A stretch of DNA of 64,000 bases from Bacillota bacterium (GCA_021799275.1 JAJZAT010000001.1:62001-126000); one strand, 5' to 3'. Shown: positions 21,387 through 29,773, counted from the first letter of the stretch. Notes: a model not told the origin generated them from the sequence alone. A program made the numbers and translations.

Positions 21387-22634
21387 CTACTCCTGATGCG
21401 CCGGCTCCGCCGGCTCAGCCTTCCCCTCAGCCTGGGTCTCCTCCGCGGCGGGAGCTGCCTGCTCCTCACCCAAGGTGCCCAAAAAGCTGCGGAGCTTCTC
21501 GTCCAGGAGGATGCCATAGAGTGACTGCTGCTCCTGTTCGCTCAGGCTGCCCGAGCCCCGGCTGCGCTCGAGGATCTGGCGCGCGCCGTCGAACTCCGCC
21601 TGCGTGAGGGCGATGCCCTCCTGCTCCAGGATACGCCCAACGACGAGCTTCGCACGCACCTGCTGCTCGGCCTGCTGCCGCATGTCGTCGTCCACTTCGT
21701 GGTCGTGCGCGGCCTCGCCGTACAAATCGTGCAGCATCCCGTGCGCCTCGCGCTCGGCGAGCACCTCCGGCACTCGCAGCTCGGCTTCGGCGATGATGCG
21801 GTCCAGAAGCGCGCTGCGACGGCGATCCTCCGCCGTGCGCTCCGCCTCGGCACGCAGAGCATTCGTGAGCTCCTCGCGCATCTCCTTCAGCTTCTGGTGG
21901 CCATGCTCCTTGGCAAACTCGTCATCAAGTTCCGGCAGCTCGATCTCGCGCACGTCCTCGATCGTGACGTGCGCGGTGCTCTCCGGGTGCTCGCTGTCGA
22001 GCGGCACCTGCCGGGACTCGCCGGCGCGGGCGCCCTGCAGGGCTTCGCGGAACGCCGGGAACGAGCGGTCCAAGGCCACCTGCGTGCGCTCGATGGTGCC
22101 CGCCTTGCCCTCGTCGTCCACATACGTGCCCGTGAGCTCGACGACCGAGTTCTCGCCGCACACATCGCCTGGGACCAGCGTCGCGTGCGCCCTTCGCTCC
22201 TGCTCCAGGGCCGCGTCGACGGCGGCGTCGTCCACCTCGGGGATCGCCGCCTCGCTGCGCGGCCAGCTGCGGTAGTCCGGGAGCTTGATCTCCGGCTGCA
22301 GCAGGATCCGAGCCTTGACGCGGACGCCCTTGTCGTCCTGCGGGTCAATGGCCTCGATGGTGCCGTCCTCGTAGGGCGTCAGCTTGAGCTCCTCGATGGC
22401 GTCGGAGTACGCCTGCGGGACGATCTCGTTCAGCGCGTCCTCGTAGAGATGCTGCGATCCGTAGGCCCGTTCGATGATCGGGCGCGGAGCCTTCCCGGGC
22501 CGGAACCCCGGCACGCGCACGCGCTTGGCGATCTTGCGGAACGCCTCGTCGACCGCCTGCTGCAGGCGCTCGGGCTCGATGTCGATCAGCACACGGACCT
22601 CGTCTTCGTTCAGCTTCTCCAGTTCGACCACCAT
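21387..22634 (-). CDS. tig: Trigger factor
   Basis: A ribosome-associated peptidyl-prolyl isomerase/chaperone of 415 residues. The N-terminal ribosome-binding loop is RVPGFRPGKAPRPIIE near residues 38-53. A PPIase middle domain (VVELTGTYVDDEG) and a long helical, acidic C-terminal arm follow. The ATG at 22634 is preceded by GGAAGAGGTGG. The open frame continues upstream through the tRNA genes but is not coding there. It heads the tig-clpP-clpX operon. Confidence 0.97.
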   Translation of the reverse strand: MVVELEKLNEDEVRVLIDIEPERLQQAVDEAFRKIAKRVRVPGFRPGKAPRPIIERAYGSQHLYEDALNEIVPQAYSDAIEELKLTPYEDGTIEAIDPQDDKGVRVKARILLQPEIKLPDYRSWPRSEAAIPEVDDAAVDAALEQERRAHATLVPGDVCGENSVVELTGTYVDDEGKAGTIERTQVALDRSFPAFREALQGARAGESRQVPLDSEHPESTAHVTIEDVREIELPELDDEFAKEHGHQKLKEMREELTNALRAEAERTAEDRRRSALLDRIIAEAELRVPEVLAEREAHGMLHDLYGEAAHDHEVDDDMRQQAEQQVRAKLVVGRILEQEGIALTQAEFDGARQILERSRGSGSLSEQEQQSLYGILLDEKLRSFLGTLGEEQAAPAAEETQAEGKAEPAEPAHQE

Positions 22635-22655
22635 GTCCACCTCTTCCCAATCCGC

Positions 22656-22679
22656 GGGGCCGGACGCGGGTCCGGCCCC
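22656..22679. repeat. Hairpin upstream of tig
   Basis: A 10-base-pair stem GGGGCCGGAC/GTCCGGCCCC with a 4-base loop, between the tRNA operon and the tig start. It may be a second terminator after the tRNA operon or a 5' structure of the tig message. Confidence 0.5.
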
Positions 22680-22691
22680 GGTGCACGAAAT

Positions 22692-22711
22692 GGGCGACCG
22701 GCCGGTCGCCC
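22692..22711 (-). terminator. Perfect 20-base palindrome after tRNA operon
   Basis: A perfect 20-base palindrome, GGGCGACCGG followed by CCGGTCGCCC, with ATTT after it on the reverse strand. It lies 9 bases past the tRNA-Gly end, so it probably ends the five-tRNA transcript. A protein-binding site is the alternative. Confidence 0.6.
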
Positions 22712-22719
22712 TGCAAAAT

Positions 22720-22794
22720 TGGAGCGGAAGACGGGATTCGAACCCGCGACCTTCGCCTTGGCAAGGCGACGCTCTACCACTGAGCCACTTCCGC
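22720..22794 (-). tRNA. tRNA-Gly(GCC)
   Basis: Cloverleaf with acceptor GCGGAAG and anticodon loop TTGCCAA (anticodon GCC). The T-loop is TTCGAAT and a CCA end is encoded. Last gene of a five-tRNA cluster on this strand. Confidence 0.95.
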
Positions 22795-22805
22795 AGAAAC
22801 CACTT

Positions 22806-22889
22806 TGGTGCGGGCGGAGAGATTCGAACTCTCACGGGTGTCCCCATGGGATCCTAAGTCCCACGCGTCTACCATTCCGCCACGCCCGC
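22806..22889 (-). tRNA. tRNA-Leu(TAG)
   Basis: An 84-base class II tRNA with a long variable arm (TGGGGACACCCG). The anticodon stem TGGGA/TCCCA encloses loop CTTAGGA, giving anticodon TAG. CCA is encoded. Confidence 0.95.
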
Positions 22890-22890
22890 C

Positions 22891-22966
22891 TGGTGGGCCA
22901 TGATGGATTCGAACCATCGACGCCCCGCTTAAAAGGCGGGCGCTCTAACCGCTGAGCTAATGGCCC
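22891..22966 (-). tRNA. tRNA-Lys(TTT)
   Basis: A 76-base cloverleaf. Anticodon stem CCCGC/GCGGG with loop CTTTTAA gives anticodon TTT. T-loop TTCGAAT; CCA is encoded. Confidence 0.95.
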
Positions 22967-22971
22967 AAACT

Positions 22972-23047
22972 TGGTTGGGGCGGTAGGACTCGAACCTACG
23001 AGTGCGGGATCCAAAGTCCCGTGCCTTACCAGCTTGGCTACGCCCCA
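22972..23047 (-). tRNA. tRNA-Gln(TTG)
   Basis: Typical 5' end TGGGGCGTAGCCAAG. Anticodon stem CGGGA/TCCCG with loop CTTTGGA gives anticodon TTG. CCA is encoded. Confidence 0.95.
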
Positions 23048-23080
23048 GCGAGGCGAACACGCCGCGACACCTAAAATGGA

Positions 23081-23158
23081 TGGGGTGAATGAGGGGACTC
23101 GAACCCCCGACCCCCAGGGCCACAGCCTGGTGCTCTAACCAACTGAGCTACATTCACC
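23081..23158 (-). tRNA. tRNA-His(GTG)
   Basis: Anticodon stem CCAGG/CCTGG with loop CTGTGGC gives anticodon GTG. The extra G at -1 faces a C discriminator, as expected for tRNA-His. CCA is encoded. First gene of the cluster, 20 bases after murI. Confidence 0.95.
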
Positions 23159-23178
23159 AGATCGCATGCGACATGATA

Positions 23179-23970
23179 TCATCCGGCGAATGCCGCGTCA
23201 ACGAACAGCGCACCTCGCGCGTCGCGCCGCAAGGCGCACGTCACGGCACCTCTCGCGAGCTCCGGAAGTTCCGTGCCGAGGCGCGACGCGAAGAGCGCGG
23301 GATCGCCGGTCGTGGCGCAAAAGAGGCGTCCCGTCTCCTGCCGATCGCCGATGTCCGCGGCGAGCTCTGCGGCGAGCAGTTCGCCGGGATCGACAAGGCG
23401 GGCCCAGCCCGAGGTCAGCTCCTCGAGCACCGCCGTGAAGTGCGGCAGATGCGTGCAGCCGAGCACGATGGTGTCGCAGCCGGCCCGCCGCAGCTCCTCA
23501 AGAGGCGCCCGCGCCTCCTGCGCCACCTCGTCTCTGCTGGCGCCTCCCGCCTCGGCCAGCGCAATCAGGGACGGGCATGCTACCTCCAACACGGAATCGC
23601 CCATGGCCCGCCTGTAGGCGTGGGTGCGACAGGTGTTGCTGGTCGCGAGCACCCCGACCCGGTTCGCGGCCGGAACGCCGCGCGCGACGGGCCCGATCAC
23701 GCCGTAGACCGGGCCGTCGAACGCCTCGCGCGCCGCGTCGAGCGCGAGCGCGCTCGCCGTGTTGCAGGCGAGCACCAAGGCTTCCGCACCTTTGGCCCAG
23801 GCCAAGTCCGCGAACGCCGCGACGTCGCGGCGCACGTCCTCGGCCTGGCGGTCGCCGTAGGGAAAATGCATCTGGTCACTTAGATAGAGGAAGTCCCGTT
23901 CGGGAAGGCGGCGCCTGAGCGCTGCCAGCACAGTGAGGCCGCCGATGCCGGAATCGAAGAGAGCGATCAT
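23179..23970 (-). CDS. murI: Glutamate racemase
   Basis: Converts L- to D-glutamate for peptidoglycan; 263 residues. The N-terminus IALFDSGIGGLTVL carries the conserved catalytic-site DSG. The two catalytic cysteines lie in LVLACNTAS and VLGCTHLPHF. The ATG at 23970 has GAGGAGG 7 bases upstream; the frame remains open to 24306 but the extension is not family-like. The tRNA-His gene follows on the same strand. Confidence 0.95.
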   Translation of the reverse strand: MIALFDSGIGGLTVLAALRRRLPERDFLYLSDQMHFPYGDRQAEDVRRDVAAFADLAWAKGAEALVLACNTASALALDAAREAFDGPVYGVIGPVARGVPAANRVGVLATSNTCRTHAYRRAMGDSVLEVACPSLIALAEAGGASRDEVAQEARAPLEELRRAGCDTIVLGCTHLPHFTAVLEELTSGWARLVDPGELLAAELAADIGDRQETGRLFCATTGDPALFASRLGTELPELARGAVTCALRRDARGALFVDAAFAG

Positions 23971-24079
23971 GCGCAGACCTCCTCGCGGCCGGGACGGAGC
24001 AGGAGCCGGAAGGTCGCAAGCGAAGCGAGGCACTGGATGTGTTGGCCGCAGTTCCGAAATCGAAGGGGGCCGGGATGAG

Positions 24080-24769
24080 ATGAGCCAGGCCGACACTTGG
24101 CACGGGCGCAGAGCTGTCGTCGTCGGCGCCCAGGGCGGCGTAGGCAGCCTGATCACCCAGAAGCTGCGCGAGCGCGGGGCCCACGTCGTGGCGATGGTGC
24201 GCAAAGCGTACACCGATCCCGCCGCCGATCTCGAGGTCGTGCTGTCGCCGCTCGCGGATCCGCCAAGCGTCGTCGAGGCCTGCCGGCAGGCGGCACAGGG
24301 CCCCATCGACGCCCTCTTCGTCGCGAGCGGCGCCTACGTTGGCGGCACCTCGATCGAGGCGACCCCGCCCGACGTGTTCGAGCACCTGCTCTGGACGAAC
24401 GCACGCCTGCCCTACTACCTTCTGCAGGGTCTGCTCGGTCCCTTGCGGGAACGCAGAGGACGCGCCGTGCTGATCGGCGCCCTGGCGGCCGAGGATCCCC
24501 GCGCGGGACAGGCGGCCTACGCGATGTCGAAGGCAGCCCTCCATAGTATGGTTCGGTCCGCGGCACGCGAACTGCAGGGGTCCGGCGCCACGATCAACGC
24601 CTTGCTGCCTTCCGTGATCGACAGCTCGGAGAACCGTGAGGCGATGCCCAAGACCGATCCCTCGCTCTGGGTCTCGCCGGAGCGTCTCGCGGACCTGGCC
24701 CTCTCCTTGGCCGAATCGTCCGCGAGCGATCTCCAGGGTGCCCTGATCGCGGTCCGCGGGGGCCTCTAG
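24080..24769 (+). CDS. Short-chain dehydrogenase/reductase family protein, no canonical Ser
   Basis: A 229-residue Rossmann protein with the cofactor loop GAQGGVGSLI near residue 16. The catalytic pair is in YAMSK near 157-161. The residue 13 before this Tyr, normally Ser, is Ala (LIGALAAEDPRAG). That resembles dihydropteridine-reductase-like SDRs, which use Tyr-Lys without Ser. The substrate is unknown. Start ATG 24080 is supported by an upstream purine-rich GGGGGCCGGGATGAG. The gene is divergent from murI, and its stop overlaps the convergent phosphatase stop by 4 bases. Confidence 0.85.
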   Translation: MSQADTWHGRRAVVVGAQGGVGSLITQKLRERGAHVVAMVRKAYTDPAADLEVVLSPLADPPSVVEACRQAAQGPIDALFVASGAYVGGTSIEATPPDVFEHLLWTNARLPYYLLQGLLGPLRERRGRAVLIGALAAEDPRAGQAAYAMSKAALHSMVRSAARELQGSGATINALLPSVIDSSENREAMPKTDPSLWVSPERLADLALSLAESSASDLQGALIAVRGGL

Positions 24770-25404
24770 GCGTCCGCCTCGAGTTCCGTCCTGCCGATCT
24801 CGCGCACGAGCGGCAGGATCGCAGCGGCCTCCTCCACCAGCCAATCGGCACCTGCCGCCCGCAGGGCGTCGGCGCCGGCCCAGCCCCAGGCCACGCCGAT
24901 GGACGGGAGCCCGGCCGCTACGGCGGCCTGGACGTCGCTTGGCGCGTCGCCGACGTATGCGACAGGACGGCCGCCGAGCAGCTGCATGGCATGCAGGATC
25001 GGTTCCGGACTCGGCTTGTGGCGTCCCGTATCCTCGCGACATACCACGCAGGAGAACGCCCAGCCCAGACGACTCAGTTCCCGCTCGACCGCCCAGCGCC
25101 TCTTGGACGTGACGACGCCCGCCTGGATGCCGTGCTGCGGCAGCGTCGCAAGCAGGTCCACAATGCCCGGAAAGGCCGCAATGCCCTCCTGCTCCCGCCG
25201 GTACAGCGGCTGCATCCGCCGCCAGAGGTCCAGGTAGAGGTCGGGTGGCATGCCGGCCGACGCCGCGTCGTGCGCGACCAGGAAACGCACCAGCCCCTCC
25301 TCGTCGACGGAGATGCCGCGGTCGCGAAAAGCGATTTCAGCGGCGCGACGGTGCGCCGGGCCTGAGTCGACGAGCGTTCCATCGAGGTCGAAAAGCACGA
25401 ACAC
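24766..25404 (-). CDS. HAD-superfamily phosphatase (phosphoglycolate/pyrophosphatase PpaX-like)
   Basis: A 212-residue HAD hydrolase. Motif I is VLFDLDGTLVDSG at the N-terminus, motif II is VVTSKRRW, motif III is the HKPSPEP lysine, and motif IV is YVGDAPSDVQAA. A cap of about 70 residues follows motif I. Length and motifs fit phosphoglycolate phosphatase or the PpaX pyrophosphatase; the substrate is not certain. GTG 25404 is chosen because GGGAGG lies 7-8 bases upstream and the HAD fold starts at once. It is divergent from the Nudix gene. Confidence 0.85.
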   Translation of the reverse strand: MFVLFDLDGTLVDSGPAHRRAAEIAFRDRGISVDEEGLVRFLVAHDAASAGMPPDLYLDLWRRMQPLYRREQEGIAAFPGIVDLLATLPQHGIQAGVVTSKRRWAVERELSRLGWAFSCVVCREDTGRHKPSPEPILHAMQLLGGRPVAYVGDAPSDVQAAVAAGLPSIGVAWGWAGADALRAAGADWLVEEAAAILPLVREIGRTELEADA

Positions 25405-25489
25405 CGGGCGCGCCTCCCTTCGCCCTCCCGCCGCCGACGGCAGGAGGGTACGTGCTGTTTGCAAAACTCTCGCATAGGAGGCGGTAGCT

Positions 25490-26074
25490 GTGCAAGCGAT
25501 CCGCGACCCCGGCCAGCCGCCCGCGCACGCCATCGAACTTCTTGAGCGGAGCCTGCCCAAGGAGATCGTCCTGCCAGCGGGCAGGCCATCCGCGGTGCTG
25601 GTCCTGCTCTATCCGGGCGAAGGTCGGCTGCATGTCACCTTGACCCGGCGCACGGAGGGCCTCGCCCATCACAAGGGCCAGATAGCCTTCCCTGGCGGCT
25701 CGTGCGACGCGGGGGACCGCGACTACTGGTCGACGGCCCTGCGCGAGTCCCGCGAAGAGGTCGGCCTGCTCGGCTCTCCCCGTCGGCTCGGATTTCTTCC
25801 TCCGATCTTCATCCCGGTCTCCGGCTTTGCCGTCGCCCCTTGCGTCGGCTACCTGCCGCTACCGCCCGAGTTCGCGCCGCAGTCCGGCGAGGTGGCCGCC
25901 CTGCTCGAGCCGGCGCTCGACGAGCTCTGGCCTCTCGAGGCCTGGGAGGACGTTCCGCTCAGGACCGGAGGCGCCGTGCGGCTGCCTTACTACCCCTGGC
26001 AGGGGCACAAGATCTGGGGTGCCACGGCGCGCATGCTGCACGGGTTGCGCGGCTTCCTCGAGTCCCAGGACTGA
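25490..26074 (+). CDS. Nudix hydrolase, CoA pyrophosphatase-like
   Basis: A 194-residue Nudix protein. The Nudix box runs from GGSCDAGDRDYW through ALRESREEVGLLG (about residues 68-94). It is preceded by the LAHHKGQIAFPGG segment typical of the NudL/YeaB CoA diphosphatase subgroup. It probably cleaves CoA or related nucleoside diphosphates. The GTG start has a strong AGGAGG upstream. Confidence 0.88.
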   Translation: MQAIRDPGQPPAHAIELLERSLPKEIVLPAGRPSAVLVLLYPGEGRLHVTLTRRTEGLAHHKGQIAFPGGSCDAGDRDYWSTALRESREEVGLLGSPRRLGFLPPIFIPVSGFAVAPCVGYLPLPPEFAPQSGEVAALLEPALDELWPLEAWEDVPLRTGGAVRLPYYPWQGHKIWGATARMLHGLRGFLESQD

Positions 26075-26089
26075 AGACCGCGGCCCGGC

Positions 26090-27889
26090 TCAAGGCGGCG
26101 AGGCCTCCGGCAGGGTCTCTTCACGGGCCGCTAGAGTGGTCCGCAGGACGCGCTCCGCGACATGCTCGTCGCGCCAAGTGCTCTGAAAGGCGCCAAGGGT
26201 CGCCGCAAGCGGCAGCCAGCCGACAGGCACGCCGCCCGGTCCCTCGACGAGGGCTGCCGCCACGCCATCGCTGGCCATCGCCGACACGGCGTCCGCCAGG
26301 CGCATGGCCGCCGCCACCTTGGGCACCCCCCGCAGGGCCGCACGCGAGATGCCCGCGGAGCCCGCGGCGACAGCGTCGGCGAGGCGCGCGGCGCCGACAA
26401 ACGTGCCCTGATCGTCCACGACCGGGATGATGTCCGGCTGCGCGGCGGCCGCCTCGGGTGCCAGCTCCACGGGTTGGCGGCCGAGCGTCACCGTGCCTGT
26501 CGGCGGCCACAAAAGCATGGCCTGCTCGACACTCCAGCGCTCGAACGGCGCCACCTCGTACTCCCTTGCGACGTGGACGCCGCGGCGCGCCACCTTCTCC
26601 GTCAGGATCGAGCGCGGAATCCAGGCCACCGTGACGGCCGTGCTCAGAACGCTCGCGAGGAACACCGGCAGGGCCACGGTCCAGTCGTGGGTCGTCTCGA
26701 GCGCGAAGATGGTCGCCGTGAACGGCGCGCGCATCGTGCCGCCGAGCAGCGCCGCCATACCCACGGTGGCCCAGAGGCCGGCCACGTGGCCCGGCATGAC
26801 GGGCCCTAACAGGGCGCCGATGGCGCCGCCGATCATCAAGAGGGGGGCGAGGACGCCGCCGGACGTGCCGGAACTCAAGGCGAGAATCCACACGACTGTC
26901 TTGGCGACGAGGATCGTCAGGGCCAGGAGCGGCAGGATCTGGCCGGCGTCGAGGGCACGGATCACGGGGTAGCCGACCGACAGAGCCTGCGGCACGAAGA
27001 AACCGATGAGCCCGACCGCGAGACCGCCGATCGCCGGCCACCACATCCAGTGGATGGGCAGGCGGCGGTAGAGATCCTCCACAAGGTAAACGGCCTTCGT
27101 GAGGAGGCCCGAGGCGACGCCGGCCACCACGCCGAGGGCCGCGGCGGCCACAAGCCAACTGAGTTGGGGCCATGGCAGGACCGCTCCGCCACCGAACACC
27201 GGCGCGCTGCCGTAGAACCCGAGGCGCACCGCGTACGCGACCACGCTGGCGGCCGCCACGGGGACGAAGCTGCGCGGCGACCACTCGAACAGCAGGAGTT
27301 CCACCGCCAGCAGGGTAGCCGATATCGGCGAACCGAACGTCGCGGCCATGCCCGCCGCCGCGCCCGCCACCAGCAAGGTGCGGCGCTCCCGCGCCGTGAC
27401 CGCAAGGCGCTGGGCAAGCAGCGAGCCGAGCGCCCCGCCCGTCATGATGATCGGGCCCTCGGCCCCGAAGGGGCCGCCCGTGCCGATCGTCACAGCCGAC
27501 GCAATCGGCTTAAGCACCGCCACCTTCCCATCCATCACACTGCGATCCTCGAGGATGGTCTGGATCGCTTCCGGGATGCCGTGCCCGCGGATCTTGTCCG
27601 TGCCGAAGCGGGCGATGAGTCCCACCAGAAGGCCGCCCACCGCCGGTATGAGGATGGATGGCCAGCCCCAATGCCGCGGATCTGGAGCGCTCAGAGACCA
27701 GCCCACAGAGCCTGTGTACGCCAGGTGCGTGATCAGCGCGATCAGGCGCAGCAGGACGATCGCGGCGAAACCTCCGATCAGGCCGACCGCCAGCGACCAG
27801 GCGGAGAGCAGAAGGAGCCGCCTCGCGTCGGTGCGATAGTCGCCGCGCAGCCGGCGGGCTTCGGGAAGAATCTTTCGCGTGCCGTGCAT
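26090..27889 (-). CDS. ClC-family chloride channel/transporter with C-terminal regulatory domain
   Basis: A 599-residue membrane protein with about 10-12 helices. The anion-pathway motifs are GHGIPEAIQ (family GSGIPE), GPFGAEGPI with the gating Glu, and GTSGGVLAP. The last ~120 residues form a soluble CBS-like region. ClC proteins move chloride or fluoride, often coupled to protons. The first motif has His where the chloride exchangers have Ser, so ion choice is open. The ATG at 27889 follows AAGGAG by 9 bases. It is divergent from a MarR gene, and its -10 lies inside an inverted repeat. Confidence 0.9.
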   Translation of the reverse strand: MHGTRKILPEARRLRGDYRTDARRLLLLSAWSLAVGLIGGFAAIVLLRLIALITHLAYTGSVGWSLSAPDPRHWGWPSILIPAVGGLLVGLIARFGTDKIRGHGIPEAIQTILEDRSVMDGKVAVLKPIASAVTIGTGGPFGAEGPIIMTGGALGSLLAQRLAVTARERRTLLVAGAAAGMAATFGSPISATLLAVELLLFEWSPRSFVPVAAASVVAYAVRLGFYGSAPVFGGGAVLPWPQLSWLVAAAALGVVAGVASGLLTKAVYLVEDLYRRLPIHWMWWPAIGGLAVGLIGFFVPQALSVGYPVIRALDAGQILPLLALTILVAKTVVWILALSSGTSGGVLAPLLMIGGAIGALLGPVMPGHVAGLWATVGMAALLGGTMRAPFTATIFALETTHDWTVALPVFLASVLSTAVTVAWIPRSILTEKVARRGVHVAREYEVAPFERWSVEQAMLLWPPTGTVTLGRQPVELAPEAAAAQPDIIPVVDDQGTFVGAARLADAVAAGSAGISRAALRGVPKVAAAMRLADAVSAMASDGVAAALVEGPGGVPVGWLPLAATLGAFQSTWRDEHVAERVLRTTLAAREETLPEASPP

Positions 27890-27911
27890 GTGATCGCGCT
27901 CCTTCGTCGTG

Positions 27912-27931
27912 GTAATATTATATCGCATTAC
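27912..27931. promoter_or_regulatory. clc promoter -10 inside an inverted repeat (putative MarR operator)
   Basis: On the reverse strand a perfect -10 TATAAT (27917-27922) serves the ClC gene. It is enclosed by the inverted repeat GTAAT/ATTAC (27912-27916 and 27927-27931). The position between the divergent clc and marR genes fits an operator for the MarR protein. No strong -35 is seen. Confidence 0.55.
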
Positions 27932-27992
27932 GATTCTTGCAGGGGCGCCGAAGCCGAACATGAGGATCATGGTCAACAAGCGAGGTGGAACC

Positions 27993-28424
27993 ATGGCCAG
28001 GCGATGCGCGACGAAGCACGACTACGAGACGCTCGCCGCCTTTCGCGGCGAACTGAGAAGCTTTCTGCGCTTCAGCGAGGATGCCGCCCGCGCCGTCGGG
28101 CTGACGCCGCAGCAGCATCAGCTGCTCCTGACCATCATGGGAACACCGGGGCGCGACTACGCGACGATCAAGGAGATCGCGCAGCACCTGCAGCTCCGCC
28201 ACCACACGGTCGTCGGGCTGGTCGATCGCATGGAAGGCCTCGGTCTGGTCGCCCGCAGGCACTCCACCACCGATCACCGCGTGGTCGAGGTGAAGGTGAC
28301 GCCGCAGGGCGAGGACATCCTGCGGACGCTGACCATCGCGCACAAGGAGGAACTTGTCCGGCTGACCGCCGTATGGCGCCACCTGGCCGCGATCATCGGC
28401 GGCAGCCCACAGCAGGAAGGCTAG
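27993..28424 (+). CDS. MarR-family transcriptional regulator
   Basis: A 143-residue winged-helix protein. TIKEIAQHLQLRHHTVVGLVDRMEGLGLV is the recognition helix plus wing start (about residues 57-85), and STTDHRVVEVKVTPQG is the wing. Start ATG 27993 follows GAGGTGG; an open frame upstream to 27909 is not family-like. It is divergent from the ClC transporter, which it probably controls. The effector is unknown. Confidence 0.88.
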   Translation: MARRCATKHDYETLAAFRGELRSFLRFSEDAARAVGLTPQQHQLLLTIMGTPGRDYATIKEIAQHLQLRHHTVVGLVDRMEGLGLVARRHSTTDHRVVEVKVTPQGEDILRTLTIAHKEELVRLTAVWRHLAAIIGGSPQQEG

Positions 28425-28510
28425 CAGGCTCCGCTCTAGGTTCGCCTCGACGGTTGGGCTCCCCGGCTCGTTCAACATCCCACGTACCACAATGGCTGCG
28501 GAGGTGCGGC

Positions 28511-28726
28511 ATGCTGACCGCCTATGGCGCGCTCGTCGTGACCCTCATGATGATCTTCTACGCTCTCGAATCGCGTTCGCGCTGGTTCACGTTCGCCTTT
28601 GGCGTCGCCTGCCTCGGCTCGTCCCTGTACGGATGGCTTGCGGGCACCTGGCCGTTCGGCCTGGTGGAGGCGGTCTGGGCCTTTGTCGCGCTTCGCAAGT
28701 GGTGGCTGCTGCGACGGCCTTCATGA
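28511..28726 (+). CDS. Small two-helix membrane protein
   Basis: A 71-residue protein starting at ATG 28511, with GGAGGTG about 6 bases upstream. Two hydrophobic helices are visible (LTAYGALVVTLMMIFYAL and FGVACLGSSLYGWLAG), followed by a basic tail. No family is recognised; CBU_0592-like small membrane proteins look similar in shape. It may be transcribed with marR. Confidence 0.65.
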   Translation: MLTAYGALVVTLMMIFYALESRSRWFTFAFGVACLGSSLYGWLAGTWPFGLVEAVWAFVALRKWWLLRRPS

Positions 28727-28755
28727 CCTGACGACGCCAGGGAAGCCGATTGAAA

Positions 28756-28785
28756 GGGACCGCGGCCCGTTTGGGCGGCGGTCCC
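28756..28785. terminator. Shared bidirectional hairpin terminator
   Basis: An outer stem GGGACCGC/GCGGTCCC and inner GCCC/GGGC pairs lie between the small membrane protein gene and the convergent dehydrogenase gene. A short TTTC tail follows on the reverse strand. Confidence 0.65.
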
Positions 28786-28818
28786 TCGTGGATCACGGCA
28801 GGTTTCCCGAGGCATGAT

Positions 28819-29745
28819 TCAGTAGCCGCGCTCGCGGTCGACGATCCCTACGAGCGGCTCGCCATGCAGGTAGCGGCGCAGGTTCTCCGAGGCGAACGCC
28901 TGCACGAGCCGCGGCTCGCTCGGGCCCGAGCAGTGCGACGAGATGTAGCAGTTCGGCAGGTCCCACAGCGGGCTCTCAGGCGGCAGGGGCTCGCGCTCGA
29001 ACACGTCGAGCTGCGTCATGGCCGGCCTCCCCTGCCGGAGAGCCGCGATCAGGTCGCGCTCCACGATGGCGTTGCCGCGTCCCACGTTGACAAGGATCGA
29101 TCCCTCGCGCATGCCGGAGAGCACCTCCGCGTCGACGATACCGGTCGTCTCGGGCGTCGCCGGCAATACGAGGACGAGCGCGTCTACCCCTGCCGCAAAC
29201 TCGCGCATCGCGCTCGGCAGGAAGTGCCGGTCGCAGACGTCCCGGCCGCGGTCGGTGCGGCTAAGGCCCCAGACCTCCATGCCGAAGGCGCGACCGAGTC
29301 GCGCCACCTCCGCGCCGATCGACCCCAGTCCCGCCACGCCCAGCCGCTGCCCGCCGAGCGAAGGGCCGACTACCCTCCGCCAGATATGTTCGCGCTGCAG
29401 TTCGCGCATCTCGAAGATGCCGCGCCTGAGGGCCAAGAGGTAGGCAAAGACGTGTTCGCTCATGACGGTCGAGAACGCTCCCACCACCCGCGTCAGGATG
29501 ACGTCCTCCGGCGTCTGGCGGACAATCAGGTCGACGCCTGCGCCGAGCCACTGCACCCACCGCAGCCGGGGCATCCTCGCGAGGACGGCTGGCGGCAGAC
29601 CCCAGGCGAAGACGATCTCCGCCTCCTCGAGATGCGGCTCGGCCTCGGTCAGGGTCTGGGCGCCAAAGATCTCGGCCTGCGGGGCGACTTGCTTGAGGGC
29701 CCGCACGTAACTTTCCGTTTCGCTGGCAAACACAAGGATCTCCAA
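28819..29745 (-). CDS. D-isomer-specific 2-hydroxyacid dehydrogenase
   Basis: A 308-residue NAD(P)-dependent dehydrogenase. The cofactor loop is GVAGLGSIGAEVARLGRAFG near residue 140, and the catalytic-domain strand VNVGRGNAIVERDLI carries the conserved Arg. The C-terminal catalytic His is in SSHCSGPSEP. The substrate is unknown; similar proteins reduce glyoxylate or hydroxypyruvate. The start is taken as TTG 29745 because EILVFA matches the first beta strand; a GTG four codons on has a better-spaced GGAG. It converges on the small membrane protein gene. Confidence 0.88.
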   Translation of the reverse strand: MEILVFASETESYVRALKQVAPQAEIFGAQTLTEAEPHLEEAEIVFAWGLPPAVLARMPRLRWVQWLGAGVDLIVRQTPEDVILTRVVGAFSTVMSEHVFAYLLALRRGIFEMRELQREHIWRRVVGPSLGGQRLGVAGLGSIGAEVARLGRAFGMEVWGLSRTDRGRDVCDRHFLPSAMREFAAGVDALVLVLPATPETTGIVDAEVLSGMREGSILVNVGRGNAIVERDLIAALRQGRPAMTQLDVFEREPLPPESPLWDLPNCYISSHCSGPSEPRLVQAFASENLRRYLHGEPLVGIVDRERGY

Positions 29746-29752
29746 GGTGTTG

Positions 29753-29773
29753 CGGGACGGTTAGGCCGTCCCG
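29753..29773. repeat. Hairpin in the leader of the 2-hydroxyacid dehydrogenase gene
   Basis: An 8-base-pair stem CGGGACGG/CCGTCCCG with loop TTAGG, ending 8 bases before the TTG start. The 192-base gap to the aspartase-like gene otherwise holds only a -10-like TATACT at 29883-29888 on the forward strand. Confidence 0.4.

Noticed and set aside
28492..28731. 79-codon forward frame overlapping the small two-helix membrane protein
   Set aside because: It is Arg/His-rich and lacks a good ribosome site, while the other frame gives two clean hydrophobic helices behind GGAGGTG.
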